This document shows, in pieces, positions 12,101 to 12,446 of a stretch of 12,446 nucleotides of DNA. The stretch comes from an uncultured Pseudomonadota bacterium (lineage in GTDB: Bacteria > Myxococcota_A > UBA9042 > CAIXZC01), in the NCBI GenBank assembly GCA_937884235.1, contig CALGBT010000940.1, positions 1 to 12,446 on the forward strand. Reading direction: 5' to 3'. The notes under the pieces are model-generated. The model was not told the origin of the DNA. It did no database searches and was given only the letters and a program-made list of their open reading frames with translations. A program made the translations under genes and the position numbers. Each line of letters starts with the position of its first letter. The first letter of the stretch is position 1.

Positions 12101-12445
12101 GGAGAAGGCATACCCTTCGGCACCGGTAACGACGTGCTTTGCGCCATAGACACCCAGGGGCAGAATCAATCCGTCCAGGGTAGAAAAATCGCCAAAGGGA
12201 GCGAGGTCGGAGACGACCTGGGCGCTACGCCCGGTGGCAATGATGGCATCAGCCAACTTCTGGGCACCGGTGGCGGACATGCCCTCCGGCTGCCAGACCA
12301 GATAGCCGCCGGCATCATAGACGGTGATCGCAAAGGACATCTCGTCGATGAGGCAACCGTCAGACACCCGGACGATGATCTCGTGAGTACCGACATCAGC
12401 GGCACTGGAGGGAGTCAGATTGAGGACGACGCCCCAATGTTTGAG
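2..12445 (-). CDS. Giant Cys-rich multidomain surface/secreted protein, internal fragment (both ends missing)
   Basis: One minus-strand frame stays open across the entire window (4,148 codons); I translated it throughout and found no stop or frameshift. It starts in mid-domain at 12445 and is still open at 2, so start codon, signal peptide and C-terminal anchor lie outside. The product is dominated by Cys, Asp and Gly and poor in Lys/Arg. Domains in order: Ig-like tail (residues 1-44), amidotransferase-like domain (45-247), P-domain-like sandwiches (313-434, 549-675, 2313-2433), 21 repeats of about 53 residues in four blocks with three linkers (710-2260), a beta-sandwich domain (2434-2569), four 127-129-residue repeats (2573-3085) and six 177-residue repeats (3086-4148). 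Beta-sandwich and disulfide-rich modules imply export and an extracellular structural or adhesive role; that role is inference. No transmembrane segment or catalytic motif is visible. Alternatives are a predation factor or part of an extracellular fibre. Confidence 0.93.
3191..4738 (-). repeat. Four tandem 127-129-residue Cys-rich repeats (20 Cys each)
   Basis: Units run 4729-4349 (127 residues), 4348-3965 (128), 3964-3578 (129) and 3577-3191 (129); 4738-4730 is a short lead-in. Each starts (N/D)-G-x-x-C, then DC(I/V)S..C, (Y/I/F)-C-C and a second C-C six residues on. The middle has GCQG(H/E)-like C-Q-G and a C-G-(Y/W/L)-(Y/F)-(K/A)-D motif, and the unit ends with 'CPDSC' or similar and HCDD.C. 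Every unit has 20 Cys. I do not recognise the middle and last parts as a named family. Confidence 0.85.
4739..5146 (-). other. Beta-sandwich domain of the bacterial pre-peptidase C-terminal (PPC-like) type
   Basis: Residues 2434-2569 start DDCTDAIEIPAVDG, then GRDRVYKLTTEKP, FDQILYVKNADG and TYYLFVDGASSNSGAYDLQV. This order (C-x-D-A-x-x-I ... D-x-V-Y-x-L ... F-D-x-x-L-Y-V ... A-G-T-x-Y-Y-L-x-V-D-G ... G-x-Y-x-L-x-V) is the style of PPC-like domains common in secreted proteins of Myxococcota and relatives. Several Cys (CSDSCAAGEC) lie on one loop. The role is likely structural or carbohydrate-binding, by inference. Confidence 0.75.
5147..5509 (-). other. Proprotein-convertase P-domain-like beta sandwich, copy 3
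   Basis: Residues 2313-2433 give the clearest P-domain match: THYRIGDLKITLTGPDGT, VTLWNNLGGS, NGTWTLTICDEF and GTIDGWSLYV. The family pattern (H-x-x-x-G-D-L-x-I-x-L-x-x-P-x-G-T ... L-x-x-x-x-G ... N-G-T-W-x-L-x-V-x-D ... G-x-L-x-x-W-x-L) is followed almost position for position. As in the other copies, a Cys (DSMCQFQ) sits just before the W-T-L strand. This copy has a second one in LTICDE. It is not next to a peptidase. Confidence 0.92.
5510..5665 (-). other. Irregular Cys-rich segment before P-domain 3
   Basis: Residues 2261-2312 contain CANTCGGDHPYDAG, CGYDDAC, a Gly-rich stretch (GGTAGPGKGNC) and CTANDCVSG. There is no clear match to the repeat classes. It bridges the long array to the third beta sandwich. 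Confidence 0.55.
5666..6619 (-). repeat. Repeat block 4: five full and one degenerate 53-residue unit
   Basis: Units run 6619-6458 (162 bp, an extra residue in LTGEC), 6457-6299, 6298-6140, 6139-5984 (156 bp, a missing residue in EVHYP), 5983-5825 and a degenerate last copy 5824 to about 5666. The last copy keeps the first half (YCNGEETC) but then runs into CDDDNPCTIDLC, the start seen in linkers. This suggests the array ends in a truncated linker. Confidence 0.85.
6620..7051 (-). repeat. Inter-block linker 3 (144 residues, 22 Cys)
   Basis: Residues 1799-1942 start CDDLNDCTTDLC, contain ACQCVVDGDCPDDG, 'SGCVAKTCDPATGTC' and end TACDDGDPCSTDDVC. They align motif for motif with linker 1, including the near-identical DCPDDG and DPATGTC/VPATGAC stretches. 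There are 22 Cys. Confidence 0.82.
7052..8008 (-). repeat. Repeat block 3: six 53/54-residue Cys-rich units
   Basis: Units run 8008-7850, 7849-7688 (162 bp, an extra Gly in QAGGC), 7687-7529, 7528-7370, 7369-7211 and 7210-7052. Plus-strand hallmarks (g/a)cc(g/a)ttgca lie at 7982, 7823, 7661, 7502, 7343 and 7184. Sequence between units is clearly diverged while length and Cys positions are held. Confidence 0.9.
8009..8458 (-). repeat. Inter-block linker 2 (150 residues, 22 Cys)
   Basis: Residues 1330-1479 start CDDGNLCTDDAC, contain ECFCESNEDC at the C-x-C position, 'TACVKNTCQPNGSC' in the middle and LCDDGDACTQGTTC at the end. The order matches linkers 1 and 3. It is 6-8 residues longer, with insertions such as GDSADAAG and GVWGED. 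The 22 Cys are retained despite these insertions. Confidence 0.8.
8459..9256 (-). repeat. Repeat block 2: five 53/54-residue Cys-rich units
   Basis: Units run 9256-9098, 9097-8939, 8938-8780, 8779-8621 and 8620-8459. The first four are exactly 159 bp. The fifth is 162 bp, with one extra residue in its opening (CNEDGDWCNG). The fourth is a divergent copy in which the usual FCNG is QCDG, yet it keeps six Cys and exact length. The block has the same architecture as block 1. Confidence 0.9.
9257..9682 (-). repeat. Inter-block linker 1 (142 residues, 22 Cys)
   Basis: Residues 922-1063 start CDDDNLCTTDAC, pass through a C-P-C motif and DCPDDGDKCNG, then 'GGCLVATCVPATGAC' and end with GEACDDGDACTTGGTC. 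Linkers 2 and 3 show the same order of motifs, so this is a homologous module and not a random spacer. I count 22 Cys. Weak DxDxDG-like acidic stretches could bind calcium, but this is not established. Confidence 0.8.
9683..10318 (-). repeat. Repeat block 1: four 53-residue (159-bp) Cys-rich units
   Basis: Units run 10318-10160, 10159-10001, 10000-9842 and 9841-9683; all four are exactly 159 bp. Each begins C-(D/S)-D-G, then (F/W)-C-N-G, a (T/V/I)-C near residue 13 and a G-C (D-C in the fourth) near residue 19. These are followed by D-D-G-(V/I)-x-C-T-x-D-x-C and an 'xVxHxPxD'-like tail (INKPSD in the third). There are six Cys per unit. The DNA hallmark on the plus strand is gccgttgca / gccattgca at 10292, 10133, 9974 and 9815. 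The unit looks like a CTDC half-module fused to a second small Cys loop. Confidence 0.9.
10319..10420 (-). other. Cys-rich junction from P-domain 2 into the repeat array
   Basis: Residues 676-709 contain CDDDNMCTEDLC, one more CTDC half-module, plus a final C-E-N-T-P before the first 53-residue unit. It links the sandwich directly to the array. Confidence 0.6.
10421..10801 (-). other. Proprotein-convertase P-domain-like beta sandwich, copy 2
   Basis: Residues 549-675 show the strand pair 'VKVWVTHSYIGDLVLKLSNG', then YLHNQSGGATDD, GNGTWTLSAQD and GTLDKWVLFLKL. These match the P-domain pattern (H-x-x-x-G-D-L-x-I-x-L, N-G-x-W-x-L, G-x-L-x-x-W). Like copy 1 it has one Cys shortly before the W-T-L strand (DDLCRVYDFD). 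There is no adjacent catalytic domain. Confidence 0.85.
10802..11143 (-). repeat. Cys-rich CTDC-like segment between P-domains 1 and 2
   Basis: Residues 435-548 repeat the 'C-D-D-x-x-P-C-T-x-D-S-C' pattern: GDLCTSDSC, CDDQDPCTIDSC and CDDGSPCTTDSC, each followed by a G/T-C about 8 residues later. Spacing is about 23-24 residues per copy. This is the half-module from which the 53-residue units downstream appear to be built. A less regular Cys tail (ESHKDCGVYDYC) leads into the next sandwich. Confidence 0.75.
11144..11509 (-). other. Proprotein-convertase P-domain-like beta sandwich, copy 1
   Basis: Residues 313-434 carry the features of the P/Homo B domain (Pfam P_proprotein): an opening strand with 'VSSTINVTS', the 'LHVKVHIGHAYRGDVQIEL' strand pair (family pattern V-x-I-x-H-x-x-x-G-D-L-x-I-x-L), then NGNWTLTVTD and GSLVDWSLHA (family pattern G-x-W-x-L-x-V-x-D ... 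G-x-L-x-x-W-x-L). In peptidases this domain stabilises the adjacent catalytic domain. Here no protease domain is visible next to it. A single Cys (TVCATYDFG) lies before the W-T-L strand. Confidence 0.85.
11510..11704 (-). other. Short Cys-rich spacer (CTDC-like) between amidotransferase-like domain and first P-domain
   Basis: Residues 248-312 hold the motif C-D-D-G-S-P-C-T-A-D-V-C-G, the same 'CxDGxxCTxDxC' signature seen in the Dictyostelium-type CTDC repeat (Pfam Dicty_CTDC). A denser Cys cluster (CTECDDDCDC) follows. This is where the protein switches from Cys-poor to Cys-rich. Confidence 0.65.
11705..12313 (-). other. Cys-free alpha/beta domain resembling class-I glutamine-amidotransferase-like folds, probably non-catalytic
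   Basis: Residues 45-247 begin with a strand (YLVWQPEG), then an Ala-rich helix, a second strand (AQVVSDL), and a strand plus turn reading LDGLILPLGVYGAKHV. A helix and the stretch GGRLYVEGGDFWY follow, and the domain closes with YRTVGTSVPFAALL and YLDFLENG. The order resembles the amidotransferase/ThuA-like domains that occur inside large secreted bacterial proteins, where a strand-helix unit '...YLxxGGxLYxEGGD' is typical. No Cys occurs anywhere in this domain, so the classical nucleophile after the third strand is absent (Leu-Gly-Val there). A binding or structural role is therefore more likely than hydrolysis. Family assignment is from memory of the pattern and could be wrong. Confidence 0.45.
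12314..12445 (-). other. C-terminal part of an Ig/cadherin-like beta-sandwich domain
   Basis: Residues 1-44 of the fragment alternate hydrophobic and polar residues and contain the stretch DVGTHEIIVRVSDG, followed by a last strand reading SFAITVYD. This resembles the final two or three strands of bacterial Ig/cadherin-like domains, where 'G-x-Y-x-V-x-V-x-D' precedes the next domain. The rest of the domain lies beyond the window edge. The assignment rests on pattern only. One Cys occurs at residue 31. Confidence 0.5.
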
Positions 12446-12446
12446 T

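Noticed and set aside
2..12445. EGF-like or TIL-type domains as the identity of the Cys-rich units
   Set aside because: Cys spacing and the constant D-D-G, C-N-G and C-T-x-D motifs do not follow the EGF or TIL patterns. CTDC-like and Myxococcota-type Cys repeats fit better.

Overview
The whole window is the inside of one giant protein-coding gene on the minus strand. A single frame (codons ending at positions 2, 5, 8 ... and beginning at 12445) reads from one edge to the other, 4,148 codons, without a stop that I could find. Neither the start nor the end of the gene is present. Every other open frame on either strand looks like a shadow of this gene. I see no second gene, RNA gene, promoter, terminator, insertion sequence or CRISPR array.

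The predicted protein is a secreted or surface-exposed, extremely cysteine-rich, acidic mosaic. Read N- to C-terminal (high to low coordinate) it contains: the tail of an Ig/cadherin-like fold; a cysteine-free domain resembling glutamine-amidotransferase-like domains; two proprotein-convertase P-domain-like beta sandwiches separated by Cys-rich segments (11509-10421); four blocks of a 53-residue Cys-rich repeat (4, 5, 6 and 6 copies) joined by three mutually homologous 142-150-residue linkers (10318-5666); a third P-domain and a second beta-sandwich domain (5509-4739); four copies of a 127-129-residue Cys-rich repeat (4729-3191); and six copies of a roughly 177-residue Cys-rich repeat (3190-2). 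Cysteine number is constant and even in nearly every repeat class: 6 per 53-residue unit, 22 per linker, 20 per 127-129-residue unit and 28 per 177-residue unit. This points to self-contained disulfide-bonded modules.

The organism is probably a high-GC Gram-negative bacterium of the Myxococcota / former Deltaproteobacteria type or a related candidate phylum. In my knowledge such genomes carry very long Cys-rich proteins with P-domains and 'DGYCC'-type repeats. This is an inference from protein style, not from a marker gene. A likely role is a long extracellular stalk, adhesin or surface-layer-like fibre. No enzyme active site is visible, and the function remains unknown.
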